Shown: positions 9,979-17,840 of the stretch, in pieces
Position numbering within the stretch: position 1 is the stretch's first letter
Layout: every line of letters starts with the position of its first letter
Assembly: GCA_024123955.1 (NCBI GenBank)
Contig: CP099652.1
Span: forward strand, 6,138,001-6,202,000
DNA: 64,000 bases
Direction of reading: 5' to 3'
DNA from: Oxalobacteraceae bacterium OTU3CINTB1
GTDB taxonomy: Bacteria; Pseudomonadota; Gammaproteobacteria; Burkholderiales; Burkholderiaceae_D
Position numbers and translations under genes: made by a program
Notes under the pieces: model-generated
The model's input: only the letters and a program-made list of their open reading frames with translations
Databases searched by the model: none
What the model was told of the DNA's origin: nothing

Positions 9979-10974
9979 ATGAACATGACCATCTCAAGAC
10001 AAACACTGCGCGTCGTGCTGCTGGCCTACGACGACATGAACCTGCTTGACCTGTGCGGCCCCCTGCAGGCGCTGGCGACCGCCAGCAAGCGCCATCCGGG
10101 CGATGGACCCGCCCTGTACGAAACCCTCGTCGCTTCCGCCGACGGAGGCCTGATCACCACCAGCGCCGGATTGCCGGTGGCGACGGTGTCCATCGCCACG
10201 CTCGACGGCGTCGCCATCGACACCCTGATCGTCCCCGGCGGCTGCAAAGGCCAGGAATTCAACGCTTCGCCGGCGCTGGTGAACTGGATCGCGCGGCGGG
10301 CGCCGCTGGTGCGGCGGCTTTGCTCCGTCTGCACCGGCGCGTTTTTGCTGGCCGCCGCCGGCCAGCTCGAAGGCCGGCGCGCGGCGACGCATTGGGAATG
10401 GGTGGACCGCTTGCGCGAGCGCCATCCGGGCGTCGACGTCGACGCCGACAAGATTTTCGTCAAGGATGGTTCGATATGGACCTCGGCCGGCGTCAGCGCC
10501 GGCATCGACCTGACGCTGGCGCTGATCGAGGAGGATTACGGCCACCAGATCGCCATCGAAACGGCGCGCCAGCTGGTCGTGTTCATGAAACGCACCGGCG
10601 GACAATCGCAATTCAGCGTGCCGCTGGCGGCGCAGTCGCATGAGGGCGGACGTTTCGACGCGCTGCACGCCTGGGTCGCCGCTCACCTGCGCGAGACCTT
10701 GACGGTGGAACGCCTCGCCGAGCAAGCCGGCATGTCGGCGCGCACCTTTGCGCGGACCTACGCCGCCCAGCTGGGACGCACGCCGGCAAAGATGGTGGAA
10801 GCGATGCGGCTGGAAGCCGCCTGCCGCGCGCTGGAGAAAACCGCGCTGCCTTTGAAGGCGATCGCGGCCAACACGGGCTATGTGGAAGAGCAGAATTTGC
10901 GCCGCGTGTTCCAGCGCCAGCTGGGTGTGAGTCCCGGCCAATACCGCGACCGTTTTTCAGCCTGCGCCGTTTAA
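9979..10974 (+). CDS. GlxA-type transcriptional regulator (DJ-1/PfpI domain plus AraC HTH)
   Basis: A 331-residue cytoplasmic regulator. Residues about 10-205 form a DJ-1/PfpI ligand-sensing domain (LRVVLLAYDDMNLLDLCGP, then the elbow SVCTGAFLLAAAG). Residues about 225-325 hold two AraC-type helix-turn-helix motifs (LAEQAGMSARTFARTYA and IAANTGYVEEQNLRRVFQR). The gene starts 27 nt after the secreted DJ-1/PfpI gene, so they probably share a transcript and may share a ligand. GlxA-type regulators typically control amine, carnitine or choline metabolism; nothing here fixes the target. Confidence 0.9.
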   Translation: MNMTISRQTLRVVLLAYDDMNLLDLCGPLQALATASKRHPGDGPALYETLVASADGGLITTSAGLPVATVSIATLDGVAIDTLIVPGGCKGQEFNASPALVNWIARRAPLVRRLCSVCTGAFLLAAAGQLEGRRAATHWEWVDRLRERHPGVDVDADKIFVKDGSIWTSAGVSAGIDLTLALIEEDYGHQIAIETARQLVVFMKRTGGQSQFSVPLAAQSHEGGRFDALHAWVAAHLRETLTVERLAEQAGMSARTFARTYAAQLGRTPAKMVEAMRLEAACRALEKTALPLKAIAANTGYVEEQNLRRVFQRQLGVSPGQYRDRFSACAV

Positions 10975-11013
10975 CAATGCTGCCAAGGTACTCCGTCCCC
11001 CGTGAAACGCTGG

Positions 11014-11928
11014 CTAACTGTCCAAATACGGCGCCAGTATCTGTTCGGCCCATTCCATGAAAACGCCTACCCTGCGCGTCAGGTTCTGACGATGTGCCAC
11101 CACAAACGACACCGGCAGCGGCTCCGGCCGCAGCTCCGGCAGCACCTCCACCAATTCGCCGCGCGCCAGATACTCCGTCAGGCTCGAGAATACGGCCTGG
11201 ATCAATCCCAGCCCGGCCAGCCCCGCCGCGTGGTAGGTCTGCACGCTGTTGACGCTCACGGAGCCGGCCAGCGCCAGCGTTTCGTAGCCGCCGCCATCGG
11301 CCTGCGGATACTCCCATCCAAATGGCCGGCTTCCCAAAGTCGGCGCGTAGTGGACCATGCGATGGCCTTGGGCCAGCAGATCATGTAGCGTGCGGGGTAC
11401 GCCCTGGCGTCGAAGGTAGTCCGGGCTGGCGACATTCACCATGCGCAGTGCCCCGATCCGGCGCGCCACCAGGGTCTCATCGACAATGGGGCCGATGCGT
11501 ATCGCGCAGTCCATCCCTTCCTGAATCAAATCGATACGCCGGTCTGTGCTCGATATCTCCAGCTGGACGTGCGGATAGGCGGCCATGAACGAAGGAAGCG
11601 AGGGCACGATGGTGCCTCGGGCTAATTCTGTCGGCAAGTCGACGCGCAGGCGTCCGCGCATCGTCGCATCGCTTGCCGCGAACATCGCGTCCAGTTCCTC
11701 GGCGTCTGCCAGCAATGCCCGCGCACGGGTGTAGAACATGCGCCCGTCCTCGGTGAGCTGGACGCTGCGCGTCGACCGGTGCAACAGCCGCACCCCCACC
11801 GACGCCTCGATACGACGAACGACGTTCGACGCCCTGCCCTTTTGAATGCCCAGGCTTTGCGCCGCGTTGGTGAAGCTGGCCATTTCCGCGATGCGCACGA
11901 AAATGGCGAGGGACTCGAGATCCTGCAT
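11014..11928 (-). CDS. LysR family transcriptional regulator
   Basis: A 304-residue regulator. The winged helix is at the N terminus (MQDLESLAIFVRIAEMASFTNAAQSLGIQKGRAS, of which FTNAAQSLGIQKGRASNVVR is the recognition part). The LysR substrate-binding fold follows, with the typical DCAIRIG block. The frame opens at 12000, but homology begins at MQDLE, so the start is put at 11928. It is divergent from the aldo/keto reductase operon at 12045 with a 116-bp gap, the usual arrangement for a regulator controlling the neighbouring operon, here probably in response to a quinone or aldehyde. Confidence 0.9.
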   Translation of the reverse strand: MQDLESLAIFVRIAEMASFTNAAQSLGIQKGRASNVVRRIEASVGVRLLHRSTRSVQLTEDGRMFYTRARALLADAEELDAMFAASDATMRGRLRVDLPTELARGTIVPSLPSFMAAYPHVQLEISSTDRRIDLIQEGMDCAIRIGPIVDETLVARRIGALRMVNVASPDYLRRQGVPRTLHDLLAQGHRMVHYAPTLGSRPFGWEYPQADGGGYETLALAGSVSVNSVQTYHAAGLAGLGLIQAVFSSLTEYLARGELVEVLPELRPEPLPVSFVVAHRQNLTRRVGVFMEWAEQILAPYLDS

Positions 11929-12044
11929 TGTTTCTTTTTGGAGTAACGATGGGTTTTGATTGACATACTTTATCGCAAAAGTCGACACGGGCATAGTCAA
12001 GTCTTCGGGAGCGGACGGCCGCTCCCATGCAAACTGGAGGCGTT

Positions 12045-13115
12045 ATGCGCTACAACCAACTTGGCAGTACGGGACTGTTCGTGTCGGAGCTGTGCCTAGG
12101 CACGATGACCTTCGGTCCGGCCGGACAGCAAGGGCTTTACCACGATATCGCGGGCATGGACCAGACGACGGCCGACGCCATCGTCGAACGCTGCCTGAGG
12201 GCCGGCGTGAACTTCTTCGACACCGCCGACGTGTACACCCATGGCCAGTCCGAGCGCATGCTGGGGCGTGCGTTCAAAAACCTTGGGGTGGCGCGCAAGG
12301 ACGTGGTCATCGCCACCAAGGTGTTCAACCCGTCGGGCAGCGGACCGAATGATCGCGGCGCCTCGCGCGCCCACATCATGGATGCTGTCGAAGCAAGCCT
12401 GGAGCGTTTGCAGATCGATTACATCGATCTCTATCAAGTCCACGCGAACGATCCGGTGACCCCGTTGGAGGAGACGCTGCGCGCGTTCGATGATCTCGTC
12501 TCGCGCGGCCTGGTGCGCTACATCGGCGCCTCGAACTGGCCGGCCTGGCGTCTGGCGAAAGCCCAAGGCATAGCCCAGCAGCGGGGCTTTGCGCGCTTTG
12601 AGACATTGCAGGCCTACTACTCCATCGCGGGCCGCGACCTGGAGCGGGAGATCGCTCCCATGCTGGTCGAAGAAAAAGTGGGCCTGATGGTCTGGTCGCC
12701 GCTCGCTGGCGGGCTGCTGTCCGGTAAATTCGGCCCCGGGGCAGCGAGCCAAGGACGACGCGCGACCTTCGACTTTCCGCCCGTCGACAGGGATCGTGCC
12801 TGGGCGTGCGTGGCTGCGATGCGTCCCATCGCGGAAAAACACGGCGCGAGCGTGGCCGCCGTGGCGCTGGCCTACGTGCTGACCAAACCCTTCGTCACGT
12901 CCGTCATCACCGGCGCCAAGGGGCTCGACCAGCTGGAACAGAACCTGGCCGCCGTCGAACTTCAGCTCGACGAAGACGACCTTGCGGCGCTCGATGCCGC
13001 CGGGGCGCTGCCGCCGGAGTATCCGGGGTGGATGCTTGAGCGCACCGCTCCCACCCGAATGCCCGCAGGTTCGCAGCAAACGCCGGGCGGCTCGGCCGGT
13101 GGAGGCGCGCTATGA
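12045..13115 (+). CDS. Aldo/keto reductase
   Basis: NAD(P)H-dependent oxidoreductase with a TIM-barrel fold. The 356-residue protein carries NFFDTADVYTHGQSE (catalytic Asp-Tyr), then VVIATKVF with the catalytic Lys, and the conserved IDLYQVHANDPVTPLEETLRA (His). C-terminal VITGAKGLDQLEQNL is the cofactor phosphate region. TGGAGG at 12035-12040 fixes the start at 12045 rather than 12027. It is the first gene of an operon with the DoxX-like gene (4-nt overlap) and a flavodoxin gene, divergent from a LysR gene. A quinone or aldehyde detoxification role is likely. Confidence 0.92.
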   Translation: MRYNQLGSTGLFVSELCLGTMTFGPAGQQGLYHDIAGMDQTTADAIVERCLRAGVNFFDTADVYTHGQSERMLGRAFKNLGVARKDVVIATKVFNPSGSGPNDRGASRAHIMDAVEASLERLQIDYIDLYQVHANDPVTPLEETLRAFDDLVSRGLVRYIGASNWPAWRLAKAQGIAQQRGFARFETLQAYYSIAGRDLEREIAPMLVEEKVGLMVWSPLAGGLLSGKFGPGAASQGRRATFDFPPVDRDRAWACVAAMRPIAEKHGASVAAVALAYVLTKPFVTSVITGAKGLDQLEQNLAAVELQLDEDDLAALDAAGALPPEYPGWMLERTAPTRMPAGSQQTPGGSAGGGAL

Positions 13116-13495
13116 GAACGTTTGCGTTGCGTACCTGGCTAAGCTGGGGTCTTGTCGCCTTTTTCGTATTTGCAGGCGTGCTGAATATCGTGGCGCCGGT
13201 GTCGCTGCAAGAAGACTATGCGCGATGGGGCTATCCAACCTGGTTCCATTTCGCCACCGGCGCGCTCGAGCTGACGAGCGCCTTGCTGCAAAGCCGCCGC
13301 ACCACATCGTGGGCGGGCCTCACCCTCGGCATGCTGATCATGGCGTCGGCCGTCGCCACCCTCTCCCTGCACCGCGAGTGGACACACGCAGTGTTCCCCG
13401 CGCTGATCCTGGCCGCCCTGACCTTCACGCTGATCGCGCGATCCAGGCGGCTCAAAACCGGTGCCATGGCCAATGGCACATCACCATCACACTAA
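13112..13495 (+). CDS. DoxX-like membrane protein
   Basis: A 127-residue protein with four predicted membrane helices: around residues 8-28, 45-60, 66-86 and 95-112. Size and the early motif FVFAGVLNIVAP resemble the DoxX_2/DoxD-like family, which is often linked to redox or thiol stress proteins. It overlaps the aldo/keto reductase by 4 nt (ATGA) and is followed 10 nt later by a flavodoxin, so it belongs to the same operon. Function in the operon is unknown; a membrane quinone-handling partner is a guess. Confidence 0.78.
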   Translation: MRTFALRTWLSWGLVAFFVFAGVLNIVAPVSLQEDYARWGYPTWFHFATGALELTSALLQSRRTTSWAGLTLGMLIMASAVATLSLHREWTHAVFPALILAALTFTLIARSRRLKTGAMANGTSPSH

Positions 13496-13505
13496 GGGCT
13501 CTATC

Positions 13506-14099
13506 ATGAACGTTACCTCCCCGGCTTTACAAGGCGTCGTCATCTTCCATTCCGGCTACGGCCACACAAAACGGATGGCGGACGCCGTCGCGCAGGGCGC
13601 GCAGGCAAGTCTGCTGCAAATCGGTGCCGACGGCAGCTTGCCCGACGAGGACTGGGCCGCCATCGAGACGGCGCACTTCATCATCCTTGGATCGCCGACC
13701 TATATGGGAGGACCAAGCTGGCAGTTCAAGAAATTCGCCGACGACTCTTCCAAGCCGTGGTTCGCGGACCAATGGAAGGACAAGATTTTCGGCGGATTCA
13801 CCAACAGCGCCAGCGTCAATGGCGACAAGCTGGCGACACTGCAGTATTTCACGCTGCTCGCCGCGCAGCACCGTGGCCTTTGGGTCGGCGTCGGCGTGAA
13901 GTCGTCCAATACCAAAGCGTCCCAACGGGACGACATCAATCGCATGGGATCTTTTTTGGGCCCGATGGCGCAAACGCCGGCCGATGCCACGCCCGAAGAG
14001 ATGTCCCCGGGAGACCTGGAGACCGCGCGGCAGTATGGCGCGCGCGTCGCTGAAATCGCCGGCCTGTTCCTGTCGGCGTCGTCGGCGCAGATCGCATAA
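13506..14099 (+). CDS. Flavodoxin-family NAD(P)H:quinone oxidoreductase-like protein
   Basis: A 197-residue FMN-binding flavodoxin-fold protein. The phosphate-binding loop is HSGYGHTKRMADAVAQGA, and the second FMN contact is LGSPTYMGGPSWQFKKF. The family (WrbA and relatives) reduces quinones by two electrons, avoiding semiquinone radicals. The frame opens at 13461 but homology starts at the ATG at 13506. Last gene of the aldo/keto reductase, DoxX-like and flavodoxin operon; the combination supports detoxification of reactive quinones or carbonyls. Confidence 0.88.
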   Translation: MNVTSPALQGVVIFHSGYGHTKRMADAVAQGAQASLLQIGADGSLPDEDWAAIETAHFIILGSPTYMGGPSWQFKKFADDSSKPWFADQWKDKIFGGFTNSASVNGDKLATLQYFTLLAAQHRGLWVGVGVKSSNTKASQRDDINRMGSFLGPMAQTPADATPEEMSPGDLETARQYGARVAEIAGLFLSASSAQIA

Positions 14100-14125
14100 C
14101 CGCCGGCGTTGAGCGGCGGTCGATA

Positions 14126-14151
14126 CGCAAGGCCGTCTCCGGGCTTGCGTG
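14126..14151. terminator. Hairpin between convergent genes, possible terminator
   Basis: ACGCAAG at 14126-14132 pairs with CTTGCGT at 14145-14151, between the ends of the flavodoxin gene and the uronate dehydrogenase gene. There is no T-run on either strand, so termination would have to be factor-assisted. Weak call. Confidence 0.35.
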
Positions 14152-14156
14152 TCCGA

Positions 14157-14966
14157 TCAGTCCTGGTAGCGCGGACCGACGGCGGCGAAGCCACCGCCCT
14201 GATACACGGTCGCCAGATCGTCCGCCGCCGGGTACACGCCGGTGTCCGGGAACTTGTCGGAGAACTGCACCGAGCTATCCTTCGGCACATAGCCCAGGTG
14301 CGCGGCCTTGCTGTTGTCCCACCAGCTGGCCGGGTTGGCCGAGGCGCCGAACAAAATCGTATGGCCCACGCGCGGCGTGAACAGCGAGCAGCGCAGCGCC
14401 TCTTCCAGATCGTCGTAGCTCAACCAGGTCACCAGCATGCGCGGGTTGGCCGGCTCGGGGAACGATGAACCGATGCGCAGGCAGACCGTTTCCAGGCCGG
14501 TGCGGTCGTAGTAGTAGCGCGACAGCGACTCGCCGAAGCACTTGCTGACGCCATAGAAGCTGTCCGGGCGGGTCGGGCTGTCGGCGTCGATGTAATCGGT
14601 CCACTTGTAGTAGCCGATGGTGTGGTTAGAGCTGGCGAAGATGATGCGCTTGGTGCCCTGCTTGTGCGCCGCCTCGTACAGGTTGTAGGTGCCGAGGATA
14701 TTCGCCTGCATGATGTTTTCAAACGTGTTCTCGGTCGAGATGCCGCCGAAGTGCAATACCGCCTCCACGCCCTCCAGCAGCTTCATGACGGCTGCCTTGT
14801 CGGCCAGGTCGCACTGGATGATTTCCTCGCCCTCGCGCGCTTCGCCCATGTCGGCGATATCGGACAGCACCACCACATCGGCCCAAGGCTTGATGCGCTC
14901 GCGCAGGACTTTACCCAGGCCGCCGGCGGCGCCGGTCAGCAGCAATCGTTTGAATGGCTTGCTCAT
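14157..14966 (-). CDS. udh: Uronate dehydrogenase
   Basis: NAD-dependent oxidation of D-galacturonate or D-glucuronate to the aldarolactone, first step of the oxidative uronate route in the cytoplasm. The 269-residue short-chain dehydrogenase has the NAD motif TGAAGGLGK at residues 11-19, the catalytic pair in SFYGVSKCFGE (Tyr and Lys), and the uronate-dehydrogenase-like blocks HFGGIS and FASSNHTIGYYK. GAGAGAC lies upstream of the ATG. It is followed on the same strand, but upstream in transcription, by garD (72-bp gap), so the two probably share a transcript. Its lactone product is the expected substrate for the SMP-30 lactonase at 27217. Confidence 0.94.
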   Translation of the reverse strand: MSKPFKRLLLTGAAGGLGKVLRERIKPWADVVVLSDIADMGEAREGEEIIQCDLADKAAVMKLLEGVEAVLHFGGISTENTFENIMQANILGTYNLYEAAHKQGTKRIIFASSNHTIGYYKWTDYIDADSPTRPDSFYGVSKCFGESLSRYYYDRTGLETVCLRIGSSFPEPANPRMLVTWLSYDDLEEALRCSLFTPRVGHTILFGASANPASWWDNSKAAHLGYVPKDSSVQFSDKFPDTGVYPAADDLATVYQGGGFAAVGPRYQD

Positions 14967-15038
14967 TGTTGTTTGTCTCTCGTTCGGTTTTTATTGAAAA
15001 GTGATCGTTGAGGGTAAAGCGCGGACGCCAATCAGGCG

Positions 15039-16601
15039 TCAGGTCACCGGCGCCGGGTTGAACAGCACAAGCGCGTTATGCAGCTTCCACTTCTCGGCCC
15101 AGGTTTCGCGGCCGCTGGCCACGTCCAGCACCAGCTGGAACATCTCCCAGCCGACATCGGCGATGGTGGCCTCGCCGCTGGCGATGCGGCCGGCGTTGAT
15201 GTCCATCAGATCGTGCCAGCGGTTGGCCAGGTCGTTGCGGGTGGCGACCTTGATCACCGGGACTTCCGCCAGGCCGTACGGGGTGCCCCGGCCGGTGGTG
15301 AAAATATGGACGTTCATGCCGGCGGCCAGCTGCAAGGTGCCGCAAATGAAATCGCTGGCCGGCGTGGCGGCGTAGATCAAGCCTTTTTGCGTCAGCTTCT
15401 CGCCCGGCGACAGCACGCCGGAAATGGCGCTGCTGCCGGATTTGACGATCGAACCCATGGCCTTCTCGACGATGTTGGACAGGCCGCCCTTCTTGTTGCC
15501 GGGCGTGGTGTTGGCGCTGCGGTCAACGCCGCCGCGCTGCAGGTAGTTGTCGTACCAGGCCATCTCGCGGATCATCGCGTCGGCCACTTCCGGCGTCGCC
15601 GCGCGCGACGTCAACTGGTCGATGCCGTCGCGTACCTCGGTGGTTTCGGAGAACATCACGGTGGCGCCGGCACGCACCAGCAAATCGGTGGCGAAACCGA
15701 CTGCCGGATTGGCGGTCACGCCGGAGAAGGCGTCGCTGCCGCCGCACTGCACACCGACCACCAGCTCGGAGGCCGGCACGGTCTCGCGCTGGCGCTTGTT
15801 CAGGTTGACCAGGTTGGCCTCGGCCTGCTTCATGATCGAGTCGATCATCGACATGAAGCCGACGTGCTGCGCGTCCTGCAGGCACACCAGCGCCGGCTCG
15901 GTGCCGCCGCCGTTCTGGATCGGGATCGAACCCTTAGGGAACAGGCGCGTCGGCTGCAGCTTTTCGCAACCGAGGCTGACGACCATGGCCTGTCCGCCGA
16001 AGTTCGGATTGAGGGTGATATTGCGCAAGGTGCGGATCGGAATCATCGCACCCGGCGCGTCGATCGCCACGCCGCAGCCGTAGGTATGCTCCAGGCCCAC
16101 CACGTCGTCGACGTTCGGATACTTGGGCAGCAGTTCTTCCTTGATGCGCTTGACGGCGAATTCCACCACGCCCGATACGCATTGCACGGTGGTGGTGATG
16201 GCCAGGATGTTGCGCGTGCCGACGCTGCCGTCCGGATTGCGGAAGCCCTGGAAGGTGTAGCCCTCAAGCGGTTCGGCCGGTGGCTGCAAACGGGTCGAAA
16301 TCGGCAGGTTGACCAGTTCGCGCGCGTCCGGCATCTGCACATTCTGCTCGTTGAGCCAACTGCCGGCCGGCAGGTCGTCGGCGGCGAAGCCGATGGTGAC
16401 GTTGTAGCGGATCACGGCCTCGCCCTTGGCGACGTCGCGCAGCGCGACCTTGTGGCCTTGCGGGACCGCTTCCAGCAAGGTCAAGCCGCTGTCGAACACC
16501 GCGCCGGCGGGCAGGCCGCCGTCGTTGACAACAATGGCGACGTTATCGTTGTCGTGCATGAGGATGTAGCGCGGCGTGGCGGCGCTAGTCGGTGGCATCA
16601 T
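15039..16601 (-). CDS. garD: Galactarate dehydratase
   Basis: Dehydrates D-galactarate to 5-dehydro-4-deoxy-D-glucarate. The 520-residue enzyme of the UxaA/GarD family has an N-terminal SAF-like part (about 10-95) and the large catalytic part with [31 protein letters not shown] and [17 protein letters not shown]. The last block distinguishes GarD from altronate dehydratase only moderately, but pairing with udh and kdgD, and the absence of tagaturonate reductase, favours galactarate. AAGGAAG lies 5 nt before the ATG at 16601; the frame upstream is not coding. A FadR-type operator lies 55 bp upstream at 16656-16674. Confidence 0.92.
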   Translation of the reverse strand: MMPPTSAATPRYILMHDNDNVAIVVNDGGLPAGAVFDSGLTLLEAVPQGHKVALRDVAKGEAVIRYNVTIGFAADDLPAGSWLNEQNVQMPDARELVNLPISTRLQPPAEPLEGYTFQGFRNPDGSVGTRNILAITTTVQCVSGVVEFAVKRIKEELLPKYPNVDDVVGLEHTYGCGVAIDAPGAMIPIRTLRNITLNPNFGGQAMVVSLGCEKLQPTRLFPKGSIPIQNGGGTEPALVCLQDAQHVGFMSMIDSIMKQAEANLVNLNKRQRETVPASELVVGVQCGGSDAFSGVTANPAVGFATDLLVRAGATVMFSETTEVRDGIDQLTSRAATPEVADAMIREMAWYDNYLQRGGVDRSANTTPGNKKGGLSNIVEKAMGSIVKSGSSAISGVLSPGEKLTQKGLIYAATPASDFICGTLQLAAGMNVHIFTTGRGTPYGLAEVPVIKVATRNDLANRWHDLMDINAGRIASGEATIADVGWEMFQLVLDVASGRETWAEKWKLHNALVLFNPAPVT

Positions 16602-16655
16602 TCTGGCTTCCTTTCCGGGAGTCTCTGCCCGGCTAACGTTGTTTTTTGGTAGCAT

Positions 16656-16674
16656 AAATTGGTCAGACCAATTT
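16656..16674. promoter_or_regulatory. FadR-type operator upstream of garD
   Basis: A perfect 19-bp palindrome, AAATTGGTCAGACCAATTT, centred on 16665. Its core TGGTCAGACCA fits the FadR-subfamily GntR consensus TNGTNNNACNA. It is 55 bp upstream of the garD start, and the regulator gene lies at the other end of the same intergenic region. Binding by that regulator is inferred. Confidence 0.85.
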
Positions 16675-16845
16675 GCATATTGGCCGGCCAGCGTTCTGTG
16701 TGTATCCGGGGCGCCACAACCTTACAGCCCTGATTCTACCGTGTTTTTAGAGGTTCTTCATCTGGAAAACACGGTCGGAAAGCGGTTACCTGACGAATTT
16801 AGTATGACAGCTAAAAATAAATTTGGCTAGTCCACGTTGCCCTTT

Positions 16846-16875
16846 TGGTCAGACCACCTTAGAATGGCCTGACCA
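16846..16875. promoter_or_regulatory. Two further FadR-type operators upstream of gntR
   Basis: TGGTCAGACCA at 16846-16856 is identical to the core of the garD-side operator. TGGCCTGACCA at 16865-16875 is the same site with one break in symmetry. They lie 50-80 bp upstream of the regulator start, suggesting autoregulation. The rest of this 323-bp divergent region (16602-16924) holds no gene that I can support; a degenerate TGGCTAGTCCA occurs near 16824. Confidence 0.8.
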
Positions 16876-16924
16876 GATGGCCATATCAAAAACGCCACGA
16901 CCATAACATTAAGAGACAAGAACG

Positions 16925-17623
16925 ATGCTGAAGAGAACTTTAGCGGCCAATGACGGCACCACTCCGGAGACGCGCTTATACCGTCTCGTGGCCGACCGTA
17001 TCCAAGAGCTGATCCGCGACGAACACATCGCCCCCGGCGAGCGCCTGCCGTCGGAACGCGACCTGGCCACCAAGCTCAGTGTCAGCCGCGCCTCGCTGCG
17101 CGAAGCGCTGATCGCGCTGGAACTGGGCGGCGTGATCGAGGTGCGCGGCGGCTCCGGCGTCTACGTCAGCGAGCGCCCCACCCCGGCCGACCTGCCGGAA
17201 GCCGGGCCCGGTCCGTTCGAAGTACTGTCCGCGCGCCGCCTGATCGAATCGGAAATCGCCGCCATCGCCGCCCGCGTCGCCACCGACAGCGCCATCGACG
17301 CCATCCTCAAGGCGGTCGTCGAGATGGAACAGAACCACTCCAATTATTCAAGCAACGAAGCGGCCGACCGCAACTTCCATATCGCTATCGCGCGCGCCAC
17401 CGGCAATAGCGCGCTGGTGGGATCCCTCGATTACCTGTGGGACCAGCGCGGCCGCCTGTGGCACAAGCTCAAAGAACACTTCCAGACCGAGGAACTGCGC
17501 CAGGAAACGCTGAAGGACCACCGCCGCATCCTGGAGGCGATCGCCGCCCACGATCCGGCGGCCGCGCGCAAGGCCATGCGCGCCCACCTGGAACGCGTCA
17601 CGCGCACCTTCTCGCGCGGTTGA
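16925..17623 (+). CDS. GntR family regulator, FadR subfamily (FCD domain)
   Basis: A 232-residue repressor-type regulator. The winged helix is at about residues 15-80, with GERLPSERDLATKLSVSRAS as the recognition region. The all-helical FCD effector domain follows, with the metal- or ligand-binding pattern DRNFHIAIARATGN (Asp and His) and later HRRILEAI and MRAHLERV. It is divergent from garD, with three TGGTCAGACCA-type sites between them, so it likely senses an aldarate or uronate intermediate and controls garD-udh and itself. The neighbouring pectin receptor gene may also be a target, but no copy of the site was seen there. Confidence 0.92.
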   Translation: MLKRTLAANDGTTPETRLYRLVADRIQELIRDEHIAPGERLPSERDLATKLSVSRASLREALIALELGGVIEVRGGSGVYVSERPTPADLPEAGPGPFEVLSARRLIESEIAAIAARVATDSAIDAILKAVVEMEQNHSNYSSNEAADRNFHIAIARATGNSALVGSLDYLWDQRGRLWHKLKEHFQTEELRQETLKDHRRILEAIAAHDPAAARKAMRAHLERVTRTFSRG

Positions 17624-17840
17624 CCACCAAAGATTTGCAGTACCCGCAGTAAAGCAGGAGCGGCCTCGAAGCCGCCCGCTAAAAAAAGTAATCAAGTTAT
17701 TGACCGTTTGCGACCCCGGACTGTGCCTGCACAGCGACCCTCGTCTCAACGGCACGGAGTACGCGAGGTGCTCCACACACGTTCAATGCCGCCTCGGCGG
17801 TTAAGCGTTTAACTTTATTCAAAAAACGAAGGAGACTAGA

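Noticed and set aside
15024..15040. GACGCC-AATCA-GGCGTC hairpin at the end of garD
   Set aside because: Only six base pairs and no proper T-run on the minus strand. Also, udh follows downstream and seems co-transcribed, so a terminator call is not supported.
16576..16830. 84-codon plus-strand frame in the garD-gntR region
   Set aside because: It starts antisense inside garD, has no ribosome site and crosses the operator palindrome.
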